Shown: piece after piece, positions 14,559 to 22,096 of the stretch
How the letters are laid out: every line of letters starts with the position of its first letter
How positions within the stretch are numbered: the first letter of the stretch is position 1
Origin: Flavobacterium sp.
Lineage (GTDB): Bacteria > Bacteroidota > Bacteroidia > Flavobacteriales > Flavobacteriaceae
Direction of reading: 5' to 3'
Assembly: GCA_030152225.1 (NCBI GenBank)
Contig: JASLHL010000246.1
Span: 1 to 23,453, forward strand
Length of the DNA stretch: 23,453 bases
The notes under the pieces: model-generated
What the model was told of the DNA's origin: nothing
The model's input: the letters and a program-made list of their open reading frames with translations, nothing else
The model's database searches: none
Translations under genes and position numbers: made by a program

Positions 14559-15155
14559 ATGATGCAGGAAATCTTACAACAAACCACGTGGACCGAATGG
14601 CTCGGTGTCTTTTTTTCTATGATTCAAGTCGTACTTGCATCGAGAAATAACTCCAACAACTATCTTTTTGGAATTGCAGGTATATCGCTAACACTTTATG
14701 TGATGATTACAGCCAAACTCTATGCAGAATTCACCTTAAACCTCTACTATTTGGCCATGAGTATCTACGGTTGGTTGTATTGGAAATACGGCAAACAGCA
14801 AGAAGAAGCTAAAATATCAAGAGCGAATACGACAGATAAATGGATTGTGTTGGGCATTGTGAGTGCTACCTTTGGATTGTTTTGGTTCTTTCTGACCCGG
14901 TATACTGATTCGGATGTCCCTATTTGGGATTCTTTGGTGAGTGCTTTTGCATGGGCAGGTATGTGGTTGATGGCAAAGCGCAAAGTAGAAAATTGGATAC
15001 TGTTAAATATCAGTAATTTAATTTCCATCCCCTTGATGGTACACAAGAATTTATATCTATATGCTGGGCTGACAGTATTTTTGTTTGTCGTTGCCGTTTT
15101 AGGGTATATTAAATGGAATCGAATTTTAAAAGAGGAGCAATATGCTAAATGTTAA
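14559..15155 (+). CDS. pnuT: PnuC-family transporter, probable thiamine importer PnuT
   Basis: The 198-residue membrane protein belongs to the PnuC family of facilitators for vitamin precursors. It has about seven hydrophobic helices, the SIYGWLYWKYG motif (68-78), and WDSLVSAFAWAGMWLMAKRK followed by ENWILLNISNLISIPL (144-159), which is the substrate-pocket region of PnuC-type carriers. Family members carry nicotinamide riboside, riboflavin or thiamine. The TPP riboswitch directly upstream argues for the thiamine type, PnuT, with trapping by phosphorylation inside the cell. No thiamine kinase or pyrophosphokinase gene is in this window. The start is ATG at 14559 with a second ATG directly after it. 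The end overlaps the next gene by 14 bases. Confidence 0.88.
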   Translation: MMQEILQQTTWTEWLGVFFSMIQVVLASRNNSNNYLFGIAGISLTLYVMITAKLYAEFTLNLYYLAMSIYGWLYWKYGKQQEEAKISRANTTDKWIVLGIVSATFGLFWFFLTRYTDSDVPIWDSLVSAFAWAGMWLMAKRKVENWILLNISNLISIPLMVHKNLYLYAGLTVFLFVVAVLGYIKWNRILKEEQYAKC

Positions 15156-16158
15156 GGAGTTAAGAGAGGCGATGCGAGGAGCAACCGCTATTTCACAAGA
15201 GGTGATTGAACATATTTACAAGGAAAGATGGCTACAAATTTGGGTACCAAAAAACTATGGAGGTTTAGGTTGTGACTTTAGATCAGGCTTACTTCATTTA
15301 TACGATTGGGCCAAGATCGATGGAAGTTTAGGATGGATGTTAACCCTTTGTTCAGGAGCCAATTATTTTGCTCGTAATTTACAACCAGAAACGGCAAAAG
15401 CGCTATTCTCAAGTGCATACACTTGTTTTGGCGGTAGTGGTATGGTAGGCGGAACAGCAGATGAACAAGAAGATGGTTGCTATGTGCTAAATGGACTGTG
15501 GCATTATGCTACAGGAGCTCCTTATCTCAGCCATTTTACATTGAATGCTCGTGTACTCAAACAAGGAAATCCTGTACTTGATGAAGAAGGAAATCCGAAG
15601 ATTTGTTCGTTTATAATTCCCAAGAACCAAGTAACGATTATTTCCAATTGGAAATCTATGGGTATGAAAGCAACGGGAACCTTTTCTTTCGAAGTGAAGG
15701 AGGCAACTATTCCGGCAGACTATCACTTCGTTTATGATGTATTCTATACGGACGATCAAATCACCAAGATTCCCTTTGGTCTTTTTGCTGATTTAACGCT
15801 ATTGGTCAACTATTTGGGCATGGCATCTCATTTTATGGAAGCCGCAGCTAAGGTATGGTCAAACCCAATTTTACACAGGAATCAAAAAAGAATCGAAACC
15901 ATGCTAGAGGGGGTGTTAACCTACGCTATTCAAATCGAAGGATTATTGGAGCGTAACAGCCCCATATCGATAGGGCTAGAAGAGGAAATCCACCAGTATG
16001 GAACGCGCGCATTGGAACAACTCATTGCTAAAATCACCCAAGTATTTGTGCAGCTAGGCATCAAAGGAACCCAAGTTGATCAACCCATTTATCAACTATT
16101 TTGTGACTTTTTTACCGCTACACAACACGCTAATTTTAGATCAGATACAACAGCATAA
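15142..16158 (+). CDS. Acyl-CoA-dehydrogenase-fold flavoprotein, group D monooxygenase-like
   Basis: The 338-residue protein has the acyl-CoA dehydrogenase fold. The N-terminal helical part contains WVPKNYGGLGCDFRSGLLHL (about 34-53) and IDGSLGWML. The strand domain carries YVLNGLWHYATGAP (114-127) and WKSMGMKATGTFSFEV (170-185). The C-terminal helical domain ends QHANFRSDTTA. The GLWHYATG and WKSMGMKATG patterns are those of the DszC/HsaA type of two-component flavin monooxygenases, and the dehydrogenase catalytic base region is not evident. It is shorter than typical relatives (roughly 380-420 residues). Because it overlaps pnuT by 14 bases behind a TPP riboswitch, I infer a role in using or salvaging a thiamine-related compound. 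The substrate is unknown. Confidence 0.85.
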   Translation: MLNVKELREAMRGATAISQEVIEHIYKERWLQIWVPKNYGGLGCDFRSGLLHLYDWAKIDGSLGWMLTLCSGANYFARNLQPETAKALFSSAYTCFGGSGMVGGTADEQEDGCYVLNGLWHYATGAPYLSHFTLNARVLKQGNPVLDEEGNPKICSFIIPKNQVTIISNWKSMGMKATGTFSFEVKEATIPADYHFVYDVFYTDDQITKIPFGLFADLTLLVNYLGMASHFMEAAAKVWSNPILHRNQKRIETMLEGVLTYAIQIEGLLERNSPISIGLEEEIHQYGTRALEQLIAKITQVFVQLGIKGTQVDQPIYQLFCDFFTATQHANFRSDTTA

Positions 16159-16200
16159 GGGTTCATTCGTTCTACTTCTAAAATAAAAAGAACATTTCCA

Positions 16201-16231
16201 TTGCGATACTTCTTGTGAAGCCGTATTTTTG
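16201..16231 (+). promoter_or_regulatory. Predicted promoter of the RhtA-like gene
   Basis: TTG (16201-16203) and TATTTTTG (16224-16231, an exact TAnnTTTG match) are separated by 20 bases, within the normal Bacteroidetes spacing. Transcription would begin near 16238. Confidence 0.55.
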
Positions 16232-16242
16232 CCTCAAACATG

Positions 16243-16280
16243 AACTTTATTCCACTATGGGGGTAAAGTTTATTTTTTTT
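16243..16280 (+). terminator. Hairpin with T-run: terminator or leader attenuator
   Basis: AACTTTATTCC (16243-16253) pairs with GGGGTAAAGTT (16260-16270) over all 11 positions, two of them G-U, around a six-base loop. TATTTTTTTT follows. It could end the pnuT operon, but it also lies after the predicted promoter and just before the start codon of the next gene. Confidence 0.6.
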
Positions 16281-16291
16281 AATTGGTTGAA

Positions 16292-17134
16292 ATGAGTGAA
16301 AAAAGAACCGCTATTTCGGCAGCCTTAACCTCTATTATGTGTGTGCAAGGCGGTGCGTCACTAGCAAAAAAGCTGTTTCCTGTTTTAGGACCAGCTGGTG
16401 CAAGTTCCTTGCGTATTGGTCTATCTGCTATTTTACTACTGGTAATTAATAGACCCAATCTAAAAGCTTTAACGAAAAAACAATGGCTGTGCTGTTTGGG
16501 GTATGGACTCAGTATTGGTGGAATGAATTTACTGTTTTACTTTGCTATTGAGCGCGTACCTTTGGGCTTAGGAGTTACTGTTGAATTTATAGGTCCTTTG
16601 CTGTTGGCGTTGTTTTTATCGCGTCGGGTATTGGATGTACTTTGGGCGATGCTAGCGTGTATTGGTATTTTACTCATTGTGCCTTGGAAGAGCAACAATG
16701 TTGATTTATTGGGATTGGGTATGGCTTTTATGGCCGGAATGTTTTGGGTGGGGTATATTGTTATGGGAAGTAAAGTAACCAAACTCATCGATGGCAGAAC
16801 AGCAGTGTCTATCGGAACGGTATTCGCGGCAATGATTATTGTACCTGTTGGAATTGCTTCAGGGGGCTTAGTTCATTTAACTTGGCCATTGTTCTTTTTG
16901 GGACTAGCTGTTGCCATACTCTCAAGCTCTTTACCCTTTACGTTAGACTTAGTTGCCATGAAGCGAATCCCCGCAAAGAGCTTTAGTATTTTGACCAGTT
17001 TGCACCCCGCATTTGCAGCCTTAAGTGGTTTACTTTTTTTAGGAGAAGCCCTTAGCTTGGTGCAATGGTTGTCTGTAGCTTGTGTGGTTTTCGCAAGCAT
17101 TGGAACTACAGTAACCTCACCTAAAATAAATTAA
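16292..17134 (+). CDS. EamA-family exporter, RhtA-like
   Basis: From the ATG at 16292 the protein has 280 residues and ten hydrophobic helices in two EamA repeats. Typical RhtA-branch stretches are VQGGASLAKKLFPVLGPAG, the helix-4 segment YFAIERVPLGLGVTVEFIGP, LSRRVLDVLWAMLACIGILL, and the second-repeat SSSLPFTLDLVAMKRIPAKS. RhtA exports threonine and homoserine, and a similar amino-acid or metabolite export role is inferred. An upstream TTG (16283) would add three residues but is less likely. It lies 133 bases after the riboswitch operon and has its own predicted promoter. A hairpin ends 11 bases before the start codon. Confidence 0.9.
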   Translation: MSEKRTAISAALTSIMCVQGGASLAKKLFPVLGPAGASSLRIGLSAILLLVINRPNLKALTKKQWLCCLGYGLSIGGMNLLFYFAIERVPLGLGVTVEFIGPLLLALFLSRRVLDVLWAMLACIGILLIVPWKSNNVDLLGLGMAFMAGMFWVGYIVMGSKVTKLIDGRTAVSIGTVFAAMIIVPVGIASGGLVHLTWPLFFLGLAVAILSSSLPFTLDLVAMKRIPAKSFSILTSLHPAFAALSGLLFLGEALSLVQWLSVACVVFASIGTTVTSPKIN

Positions 17135-17233
17135 CCTATTTTATTTAAAGTACTTCTTTAGGTTGTTTTAGTTTTTACTTTGCATTACTAGCAACAAAAT
17201 AGGGGAATTGCCCCATTTTTAAAGAGAATAGTT

Positions 17234-17241
17234 TACCTTTG
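17234..17241 (+). promoter_or_regulatory. Predicted -7 element of pepD
   Basis: TACCTTTG is an exact TAnnTTTG match, 35 bases before the ATG at 17277. TTG at 17208-17210 gives a spacer of 23 bases. Confidence 0.55.
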
Positions 17242-17276
17242 AGGAACAAGGAATAATAAGAATTTATAGTGAAATT

Positions 17277-18749
17277 ATGAATCAAGAAATAAGAAACTTA
17301 GAACCAAAACAAGTTTGGAATAAGTTTGCCGATTTGAATGCAGTGCCACGTCCTTCTAAAAAAGAAGAACGCGTAATTGCTTTTATGGTAGACTTCGGAA
17401 AATCGTTAGGGTTAGAAACAATCCAAGATGAAGTAGGAAACGTCATCATTAAAAAACCGGCAACAGCTGGAATGGAGAACAGAAAAACAATTGTGATGCA
17501 ATCGCATTTGGATATGGTTCACCAAAAAAACAATGATACGGATTTTGATTTCGATACACAGGGAATTGAAATGTATGTAGAAGATGGATGGGTACGTGCT
17601 AAGGGAACAACATTAGGGGCTGACAACGGATTAGGTGTAGCTACGATCATGGCTATTTTAGAGAGTAATGACATTCCACATCCTGCTATTGAAGCCTTAT
17701 TCACTATTGATGAAGAGACGGGAATGACAGGAGCTAAGGGGTTAAAAGGAGGTTTGCTTGAAGGTGAAATTCTTTTAAACTTAGATACAGAAGAAGACGA
17801 TGAAATCGATATCGGATGTGCTGGGGGAATTGATGTAACTGCTTCAGCAGAATACGATGAAGAGGATACACCCGAAAATGCAGTAGGATACCGCATTACA
17901 ATCAAAGGATTAAACGGAGGACACTCGGGAATGGACATCCACAAAGGATTGGGGAATGCCAATAAAATCATGAACCGCTTGTTGTTTGATTCTTTTGATA
18001 ATTTTGGTTTGCAAATTGCAACGATCAAAGGAGGAAGCTTGCGCAATGCTATTCCACGTGAAAGCGTTGCAACTGTGATAATCGCTCAAATGTATGACGA
18101 AGCTTTTGTGTATGATATGACGCAAATTGTAGCGGAAATCAAAGCCGAATTACACACAGTTGATCCAGGATTAGAAGTTATATTCGATAAATTAGACGAA
18201 GCAGAGACGCCGAAAAAAGTAATGCCATCTATGGCGCAATACTTCTTTGTTCGTTCGATGTATGCGGCTCATAATGGTGTATTCCGCATGAGTCCAGACT
18301 TCGATGATTTAGTAGAAGCTTCTAACAATATCGCAAAAGTAGAAGTAGGAAATGGACAACTAACAGTTAAATGTTTAACTCGTTCATCTGTAGAGTCTTC
18401 TAAAATGGACGTAGCGAATGGTTTACGTGCCGCATTTGAATTAATGGGATGTGAGGTGGAATTTTCTGGTTCTTACCCAGGATGGAGTCCAAACCCAGAT
18501 TCTGAAATTCTAGATGTTTTAGTTGATATTTACGAAAAACAACACAGCGAAAAACCAAATGTAGTGGCTTGTCACGCTGGTTTAGAATGTGGAATCTTAG
18601 GTACGCATTACCCAACGATGGATATGATTTCATTTGGTCCTACAATCAAAGGGGCTCACTCTCCAGCAGAGCGTGCAAACATTGAATCACTTCAAAAATT
18701 TTGGAACTTTGTTTTAGAAATCTTAAAGCAAATTCCACTAAAAAAATAA
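17277..18749 (+). CDS. pepD: Aminoacyl-histidine dipeptidase (cytosol non-specific dipeptidase, M20C)
   Basis: The 490-residue protein is a full-length PepD-type M20 metallopeptidase that splits dipeptides such as carnosine-like Xaa-His. The two-zinc site is visible: His77 with Asp79 in QSHLDMVHQ, bridging Asp116 in GADNGLG, Glu146/Glu147 in DEETGMTG as general base and ligand, Asp170 in LNLDTEE, and His461 in KGAHSPAE. The lid domain (about 200-390) carries the GGHSGMDIHKG loop. Length and motif order are normal for the family. It is a single gene with its own promoter and terminator, and acts in the cytoplasm in peptide recycling. Confidence 0.96.
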   Translation: MNQEIRNLEPKQVWNKFADLNAVPRPSKKEERVIAFMVDFGKSLGLETIQDEVGNVIIKKPATAGMENRKTIVMQSHLDMVHQKNNDTDFDFDTQGIEMYVEDGWVRAKGTTLGADNGLGVATIMAILESNDIPHPAIEALFTIDEETGMTGAKGLKGGLLEGEILLNLDTEEDDEIDIGCAGGIDVTASAEYDEEDTPENAVGYRITIKGLNGGHSGMDIHKGLGNANKIMNRLLFDSFDNFGLQIATIKGGSLRNAIPRESVATVIIAQMYDEAFVYDMTQIVAEIKAELHTVDPGLEVIFDKLDEAETPKKVMPSMAQYFFVRSMYAAHNGVFRMSPDFDDLVEASNNIAKVEVGNGQLTVKCLTRSSVESSKMDVANGLRAAFELMGCEVEFSGSYPGWSPNPDSEILDVLVDIYEKQHSEKPNVVACHAGLECGILGTHYPTMDMISFGPTIKGAHSPAERANIESLQKFWNFVLEILKQIPLKK

Positions 18750-18775
18750 ACGTATCCCAAGAACGTTAACCCTAT

Positions 18776-18814
18776 AAAAACAGCAGGTAGCTTTTCGCTC
18801 TTGCTGTTTTTTTT
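18776..18814 (+). terminator. Intrinsic terminator of pepD
   Basis: AAAAACAGCA (18776-18785) pairs with TGCTGTTTTT (18802-18811), with a further GC/GC closing near the loop, and a T-run follows. It lies 27 bases after the stop. Confidence 0.8.
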
Positions 18815-19101
18815 ATATCCAAAAGCGAGGTTCATTCCGTTTACCCTGTCCCAAACTCCGTCTTTAGTTGCTGTCATAATCTAGCTGATTTACGGGTTAG
18901 GATGTCTTGTAAAATCCTTCCTTCCCATTCAGCTCCCTACAGGAATGCCCTGCAAACGTAAACAAAGGGAGACAAAGCTAAAACACCCCCTTCACTTATT
19001 TTACTTTTTTTAGCAAACAAAGGTATAAAAGGCTATCATCTTCCGTAAGACAGCAAGATAAACTACTGTTAGTCAGCTTGCTATGTGCTTATCTTTTAGT
19101 T

Positions 19102-19192
19102 TTGTTCGGGTCTTCTTCGACACATCGTCGTATTTCATTGGGCTAAGAGCCATTTTACCGAAGGAGACTCGAAGGAGACCCGAACAAGACCC
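19102..19192. repeat. 19-bp inverted repeat with three 11-bp direct units
   Basis: Bases 19102-19120 and 19169-19187 are inverted copies with one mismatch, separated by 48 bases. The right side also contains three 11-bp direct units, GAAGGAGACTC, GAAGGAGACCC and GAACAAGACCC (19160-19192). The left arm holds one such unit in reverse. Confidence 0.75.
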
Positions 19193-19398
19193 CAAGAAAT
19201 CCCCTAGCTATTATTTTAATTGGAACGCGCTAAATACTTTTTTTTTTCCTCTACAGTAAGGGTTTTTAAGGAAGGTTGCTTTAGTCAGTTGGAAGAAAAA
19301 CGGCGAATCAAGCTGCCATCAATCAAAATGTAGCGAGTTCCCAACTATTTTAAGGAAATTTTAATTTTTAAGCAAGTTGAATTGTAAATTGCTTTTTG

Positions 19399-19406
19399 TA
19401 CATTAG
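19399..19406 (+). promoter_or_regulatory. Predicted -7 element of the yceI-like gene
   Basis: TACATTAG, a TTAG variant of TAnnTTTG, lies 31 bases before the ATG at 19438. TTG at 19377-19379 gives a normal spacer of 19 bases. Confidence 0.5.
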
Positions 19407-19437
19407 TTGCTTTAAGAAAATAAAACTCAAAAACAGT

Positions 19438-20043
19438 ATGAAAAAATCTATCTTAGCACTAGCTCTTGTAAGCTTAGTTGCTATTTCATGTGGAGATAAA
19501 AAATCAACAGATACAACTACGCCTGATCAAGGAGTAGAACAAACAGCGGAAGCGCCAGCACAAAAAGAGTTGACGTATACCGTTGAATGGACTGCTTTTA
19601 AAACACCTGCTAAAGTTGGAGTGAAAGGAACTTTTGACGAGATCAAATTGTCAGAAGTCAATCGTGAAGCGGCTACGTTAGAAGAAGGATTAAAAGGAGC
19701 ACAATTTGCTATTGTGACGAGTTCTGCTAGTACAGGAGATCCTGCAAGAGATGAAACGTTGCGTTTAAACTTTTTTACAAAATTAGTAGGAAATATCAAC
19801 GGATTTTTCGGCGAGTTTAAAGAGGGGAAAGTTTTGGTTCACTTGACGTTAAATGGAATTACAAAAGAAAAAGAGTTTGCGTATGAAGCAACAGAAGCAG
19901 GGGTGAAGCTAAAAGGATCGATTGATATCTTGGAAGACTTTGCTGCAAAAGACGCTTTCTCTGCTTTACATACCGCTTGTAATGCCTTACACGAAGGGAA
20001 AACATGGTCTGATGTCGAAATCGCCGTAGAGATTAAAAAATAA
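19438..20043 (+). CDS. YceI-family lipoprotein
   Basis: From the ATG at 19438 the product has 201 residues. The signal MKKSILALALVSLVAISC ends in a lipobox with lipidated Cys18, followed by a Thr/Pro-rich linker to about residue 45. The rest is a YceI-type beta-barrel: YTVEWTAFKTPAKVGVKGTF, LRLNFFTKLVGN, VLVHLTLNGITKEKEFAYEA and the closing helix-strand part. YceI proteins bind isoprenoid-like or other lipids, and the ligand here is unknown. A longer frame from TTG at 19396 adds 14 residues before the signal peptide and would disrupt it, so it is rejected. Promoter and terminator flank it as a single gene. Confidence 0.9.
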   Translation: MKKSILALALVSLVAISCGDKKSTDTTTPDQGVEQTAEAPAQKELTYTVEWTAFKTPAKVGVKGTFDEIKLSEVNREAATLEEGLKGAQFAIVTSSASTGDPARDETLRLNFFTKLVGNINGFFGEFKEGKVLVHLTLNGITKEKEFAYEATEAGVKLKGSIDILEDFAAKDAFSALHTACNALHEGKTWSDVEIAVEIKK

Positions 20044-20064
20044 AAAGAGATAAATAAACGAATT

Positions 20065-20100
20065 GAAGAGGAATATGCGAATATATTCCTCTTTTTTTTT
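20065..20100 (+). terminator. Intrinsic terminator of the yceI-like gene
   Basis: AAGAGGAATAT (20066-20076) pairs exactly with ATATTCCTCTT (20083-20093) around a six-base loop and is followed by T residues. The -7 element of prfA begins at its last T. Confidence 0.9.
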
Positions 20101-20107
20101 AACTTTG
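20100..20107 (+). promoter_or_regulatory. Predicted -7 element of prfA
   Basis: TAACTTTG is an exact TAnnTTTG match 30 bases before the ATG at 20138. It abuts the T-run of the preceding terminator. Confidence 0.55.
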
Positions 20108-20137
20108 CAATCCAATTAAATTATCTCTTTTTAAGAT

Positions 20138-21211
20138 ATGATAGATAGATTACAAATTATAAAACAACGTTTTGATGAAATATCTGATTTGATCATTCAA
20201 CCAGATGTTATTGCTGATCAAAAGCGCTATGTTCAATTAAACAAAGAATATAAAGATTTAAAGCAGCTAGTTGAGAAACGTGCGGAGTATTTAAATCTAA
20301 CCGGAAATATTGCTGAAGCAAATGAAATATTAGCGGATGGAAGTGATGCAGAGATGGTCGATATGGCTAAAATGCAGCTAGATGAAGCTAAAGGTCGTTT
20401 GCCTGAATTAGAAGATGAAATTAAATTCCTTTTAATCCCAAAAGATCCAGAAGATGCGAAAAACGTAATGGTTGAAGTGCGCGCTGGTACAGGAGGTGAT
20501 GAAGCTAGTATTTTTGCTGGTGATTTGTTTAGAATGTACACGAAATACTGTGAATCAAGAGGATGGAGAACTTCTATTGTAGACGTAAATGAAGGAACTT
20601 CAGGAGGATACAAAGAGGTCATTTTCGAAGTAACTGGAGAAGATGTATACGGAACGTTGAAATTTGAGGCTGGAGTACACCGTGTACAACGTGTTCCTCA
20701 AACAGAAACTCAGGGACGTGTACACACATCCGCTGCCACTGTAATGGTATTACCAGAAGCAGAAGAGTTTGATGTTCACATTGATATGAATGACGTTCGT
20801 ATTGACTTGTTTTGTTCGTCTGGACCTGGTGGACAGTCGGTGAATACAACAAAGTCTGCGGTGCGTATGACGCATATCCCTACTGGATTGGTTGCCCAAT
20901 GTCAAGATGAAAAATCACAACACAAGAACAAGGATAAAGCCCTATCTGTTTTGCGTTCTCGTTTGTATGAAATGGAATTGGCGAAGAAACAAGAGGAAGA
21001 TGCGAAGAAACGTAACTCTCAAGTAAGTAGTGGTGACCGTTCGGCCAAAATTAGAACCTACAACTACCCACAAGGACGTGTTACAGATCACCGTATCGGA
21101 TTAACACTTTACGATTTAGATGGTGTAATGAACGGCGGTATTCAGAAAATTATTGATGAATTACAATTAGTAAGTAATACTGAGAAACTAAAAGAAAGCG
21201 AAGTTTATTAA
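20138..21211 (+). CDS. prfA: Peptide chain release factor 1
   Basis: The 357-residue protein is a class I release factor that reads UAA and UAG and triggers peptide release on the ribosome. The catalytic GGQ is at residues 231-233 in [16 protein letters not shown]. The codon-recognition tripeptide is of the RF1 type, Pro-Gln-Thr (187-189, in [15 protein letters not shown]), instead of the SPF of RF2. Length and the N-terminal helical domain are normal, and [11 protein letters not shown] is the usual central motif. A terminator follows 17 bases after the stop, so pyrF is probably transcribed mainly on its own or by read-through. Confidence 0.98.
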   Translation: MIDRLQIIKQRFDEISDLIIQPDVIADQKRYVQLNKEYKDLKQLVEKRAEYLNLTGNIAEANEILADGSDAEMVDMAKMQLDEAKGRLPELEDEIKFLLIPKDPEDAKNVMVEVRAGTGGDEASIFAGDLFRMYTKYCESRGWRTSIVDVNEGTSGGYKEVIFEVTGEDVYGTLKFEAGVHRVQRVPQTETQGRVHTSAATVMVLPEAEEFDVHIDMNDVRIDLFCSSGPGGQSVNTTKSAVRMTHIPTGLVAQCQDEKSQHKNKDKALSVLRSRLYEMELAKKQEEDAKKRNSQVSSGDRSAKIRTYNYPQGRVTDHRIGLTLYDLDGVMNGGIQKIIDELQLVSNTEKLKESEVY

Positions 21212-21227
21212 ACTGCAAGATAAGGAG

Positions 21228-21256
21228 AAACCACACTAAGCAGTGTGGTTTTTTTT
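21228..21256 (+). terminator. Intrinsic terminator of prfA
   Basis: AAACCACACT (21228-21237) pairs exactly with AGTGTGGTTT (21242-21251) around a four-base loop, followed by a T-run. Confidence 0.92.
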
Positions 21257-21271
21257 AAAACTATTTAGAAC

Positions 21272-22093
21272 ATGACAACACAACAACTCCTTGAGCAAAT
21301 TCAGCGTAAAAAATCATTTCTATGTGTAGGATTAGACGTTGATTTAACAAAAATTCCCGCTTTTTTGCTAGAAGAGGAAGATCCTATTTTTAGTTTCAAC
21401 AAAGCCATTATTGATGCTACGCATGATTTGACTGTAGCGTATAAACCCAATATTGCTTTTTTTGAAGCCTATGGAATCAAAGGCTGGGAATCTTTAAAAA
21501 AGACCATTGCGTATATCAAAGAAAAGTACCCAGAACTGTATACGATAGCGGATGCAAAGCGAGGCGATATTGGCAATACCGCTTCGATGTATGCCAAAGC
21601 TTTCTTTGAAGATATGGCTTTTGATAGCGTAACTGTTGCGCCTTATATGGGGAAAGATTCGGTGGAGCCTTTCTTGGCATTTGAAAACAAACACACGATT
21701 TTATTGGCCTTAACATCCAATGAAGGAGCTTTTGATTTTCAAACACAGCTGATCGAAGGCAAACCTTTGTATCAAAAAGTAATAGAAACCTCCCAACAAT
21801 ATAAACAGGCAGAAAATCTGATGTATGTTGTTGGTGCTACAAAAGCAACCTATTTTAAAGCTATTCGCGAAGTAGCCCCTACTAGTTTTTTACTCGTTCC
21901 AGGTGTTGGAGCACAAGGAGGAAGCTTACAAGAGGTTTGTCAATACGGATTAGCTGAAAATGTGGGCTTGTTGATTAACTCCTCAAGAGGCATTATATAT
22001 GCATCGAATCAGGCTGATTTTGCTGAAAAAGCAAGAGAAGAAGCACTGAAGATACAAAGTGAAATGCAAGCCATTTTAAATGAAAGATTTTAG
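21272..22093 (+). CDS. pyrF: Orotidine 5'-phosphate decarboxylase
   Basis: The 273-residue enzyme makes UMP from OMP, the last step of de novo pyrimidine synthesis. [14 protein letters not shown] (16-29) holds the first active-site Asp, and [13 protein letters not shown] is the second strand. [11 protein letters not shown] (94-104) contains the catalytic Lys-Asp network (Lys96, Asp99). [10 protein letters not shown] (208-217) and SSRGI (237-241) bind the phosphate. The length of about 270 residues marks the longer PyrF subfamily found in mycobacteria and many Bacteroidetes. The stop is three bases from the ATG of the next gene, so the two are likely cotranscribed. Confidence 0.97.
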   Translation: MTTQQLLEQIQRKKSFLCVGLDVDLTKIPAFLLEEEDPIFSFNKAIIDATHDLTVAYKPNIAFFEAYGIKGWESLKKTIAYIKEKYPELYTIADAKRGDIGNTASMYAKAFFEDMAFDSVTVAPYMGKDSVEPFLAFENKHTILLALTSNEGAFDFQTQLIEGKPLYQKVIETSQQYKQAENLMYVVGATKATYFKAIREVAPTSFLLVPGVGAQGGSLQEVCQYGLAENVGLLINSSRGIIYASNQADFAEKAREEALKIQSEMQAILNERF

Positions 22094-22096
22094 ATT

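Larger units (their letters stand above)
18815..19437. other. Long gene-free stretch between pepD and the yceI-like gene
   Basis: No frame here looks like a real protein. After the pepD terminator come about 220 bases without obvious structure. A stem-prone zone follows with AGCAAG (19052-19057) pairing to CTTGCT (19077-19082). Then comes a 19-bp inverted repeat with 11-bp direct repeats (19102-19192). The last 240 bases are AT-rich and end in the yceI-like promoter. It could hold a repeat element or a structured RNA, but no known RNA family is recognised. Confidence 0.5.

Noticed and set aside
16283..16291. TTG start of the RhtA-like exporter
   Set aside because: An ATG three codons later is the more likely start.
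17519..18046. 175-aa minus-strand frame inside pepD
   Set aside because: Ser/Pro-rich product of reading the opposite strand of a well-conserved gene; a shadow.
18692..18877. Minus-strand 61-aa frame over the pepD end and terminator
   Set aside because: It crosses the pepD terminator stem, has biased composition from the A/T runs and resembles no protein family.
19396..19437. TTG start 14 codons upstream of the yceI-like gene
   Set aside because: It would put charged residues before the signal peptide and overlaps the predicted -7 element.
20233..20622. 129-aa minus-strand frame inside prfA
   Set aside because: Low-complexity Ser/Ala-rich shadow of a conserved gene.
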